Source of the DNA: Polytrichum commune
Lineage: Eukaryota > Streptophyta > Polytrichopsida > Polytrichales > Polytrichaceae
Assembly: GCA_950295325.1 (NCBI GenBank)
Contig: OX485807.1
Location: 43,122,440 to 43,182,439, forward strand
Direction: 5' to 3'
DNA: 60,000 nt
The position numbers and the translations under genes are program-made. Numbering within the stretch: position 1 is the stretch's first letter; every line of letters starts with the position of its first letter. The notes below the pieces were generated by a model that did no database searches, was not told where the DNA came from, and saw only the letters and a program-made list of their open reading frames with translations. Shown piece after piece: positions 58,568-60,000 of this stretch.

Positions 58568-60000
58568 TTAAATGATTTTTCCACGACATGCCTCAGACTT
58601 TTTGGATATGGAACACAGGTATCTCTCGACATTGTCGAGCCCACAAAGTTTCTTGACCTTGTCCATGGTTGCAGGTGGGTCAAGAATAAAAAAGTCAGCT
58701 ACATCACCCCCTACATTGGCTCCACGATAGTCTTTGCGAGCAGCAATAACAGCATTGCGAATCGCAGAGTGTACTGATCCTGACAGCAACAGTGGAGGCT
58801 CACCAGATGCTGCCAAATTCAACAACACATGATGTGAGCTGATATGGTTGCAACTGTCGACACATCCTATATAGCACTTCTATGGTTGACTCATGAATGC
58901 TATTGGTGTTTGAAAAGATTCATGTGCAGATTTTTTATAGCACTAAGGATTCTAGACATCTGATTTAGTGTGGCCCACACTGTTCATCATCGTCCCACAC
59001 TAATTGCCTTGCAATCGCTGGTGGCAACTAGTGCTACATGACAAGTTAGGACGATCGCTCCACTTAACATGGCACACCAATTTTAATGCAGATGTTTAGT
59101 GTAGTAGAAAACAGGTTGATCAACACGAGGTGACTTATCGATCGGACGTGTCAACCATCCACATGTTTTCTACTAGTGTATGTAGTGTCTGTGGAAGAAA
59201 ATGTTGTGACTTGTGAACAAATTTGTAAAAAAGTAGCAACTAGGAGATGACAAAAATCCCCTTTCTGCGAGGTTTTACCTTTCGAAGAGAGGACACGATC
59301 GCTCACAGCAGGACTCTTGAAGAGCTCCACATTGAACTCTCTTGGAATCGTGTCAATGGTTGGTGGCTTGTATGTCCAAGTACCATCTGACAATAATTTC
59401 CCTTTTGCATCTCTCACGATTTCCTCTGTCAAGAAGAACCCAATCCCAAACACAAAGGCCCCTTCCACCTGCACAATTTATTGCAGTGCATCCAAAATGA
59501 AGAAGCCACCGACATCTTACAAACACTCCAACAATGAGGCTTGGAACGGCAATACTCGTGTCCCGGTGGATTGGGTCGTAAGAAAGGTTGCAAACTCACC
59601 TGCCCGATGTCAACAGCAGGGTTTAAGCTTTTCCCGCTGTCGTAGAGGAGATCTGAAGACAAAATCCTTGTCTCGCCTGTTAAGGTGTTCACCTCCACCT
59701 GAATAATCCAGAGGTACAAAAATTGTTATCACAAAAATGCAGAGAAGCTCACTAAACCCTAAACCCTAAACCCCTGTCGTTCATTGTACTTTGTGCTGAA
59801 TTCAGGGACTTTTTCGAAAACTCGATGGGTGCACCGGTGAAAGCTGAGGATTGTGTTTCGAGTCAGGGCGCGGAGTTCCATTTTCTCTTCTCCCTTGTAT
59901 CATGGAAGACAATGTGTTCACTAGGTATTTCACAACCTGCATATAGTTGCTACAAAAGTTGGAGTTTATAATACATATACCACTAATTGGTGAAGGACGC
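58568..60000 (-). CDS. Second aldehyde oxidase gene, 3' part only (exons 11-13)
   Basis: Exons by homology: 59698-59600 (VEVNTLTGETRILSSDLLYD...), 59468-59279 (VEGAFVFGIGFFLTEEI...) and 58809-58568 (ASGEPPLLLSGSVHSAIRN... to the stop). The exon ending at 30714 in copy 1 would end at 60005 here, just outside the window. The visible 144 codons include the GEPPLLL motif with the presumed catalytic Glu and are identical to copy 1, with no lesion. Whether the remainder is intact cannot be seen. The arrangement implies tandem aldehyde oxidase genes in the same orientation. Confidence 0.9.
59752..59774 (-). repeat. Interstitial telomere-like repeat in the second aldehyde oxidase copy
   Basis: The same (TTTAGGG)3 motif as at 30461-30483, copied with the segment. 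Confidence 0.8.

Larger units (their letters stand above)
53536..60000. repeat. Segmental duplication, copy 2 (runs off the window)
   Basis: It matches 24245-30709 base for base at offset 29291, apart from eight substitutions before 53783. The left junction falls in otherwise unrelated sequence (ttattgtgcag is the first shared word). The right end is not reached, so the true length exceeds 6465 bp. Confidence 0.95.

Overview
This is nuclear DNA of a land plant. The evidence is long spliced genes with GT-AG introns, a plant-type aldehyde oxidase, TTTAGGG-type telomere-like repeats, a plant-type hAT transposon and a SANT/NAM-associated PIF/Harbinger-type protein. Gene density is low and local tandem duplication is pervasive. 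I cannot name the species; a non-flowering plant (bryophyte, lycophyte or fern) is a guess only.

Layout: 0-2 kb has no gene. 2072-5481 is a structurally complete hAT element (17-bp terminal inverted repeats, perfect 8-bp target duplication) whose transposase is broken. 5.5-16.4 kb is A+T-rich repeat-laden DNA with decayed reading frames and two homologous 42-bp repeat arrays. 17436-22559 (+) is an 11-exon gene for a CTF4/AND-1/WDHD1-type replisome protein that appears to lack the usual N-terminal WD40 propeller; its 5' flank and first intron are internally duplicated. A nearly perfect 64-bp hairpin follows it. 23.8-29.2 kb is a patchwork of diverged duplications plus one small inverted-repeat element. 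29277-38069 (-) is a complete 13-exon aldehyde oxidase gene of 1395 codons. 38.9-40.4 kb (+) carries a SANT/NAM-associated protein, probably transposon-derived. 40.5-43.0 kb is a hairpin-dense GC-rich block, a satellite-like array and a 49-bp minisatellite. 43-53.5 kb has no recognisable gene. From 53536 to the window end the sequence repeats 24245-30709 at a constant offset of 29291 bp, so a second aldehyde oxidase gene begins here and runs out of the window.

The two host genes have unrelated jobs. CTF4 links the replicative helicase to DNA polymerase alpha and chromatid cohesion. Aldehyde oxidase is a molybdenum-cofactor enzyme that oxidises aldehydes, including hormone precursors in seed plants. 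Exon boundaries were read by eye from conserved protein alignment, phase and GT-AG sites; each junction restores frame, but none has transcript support.
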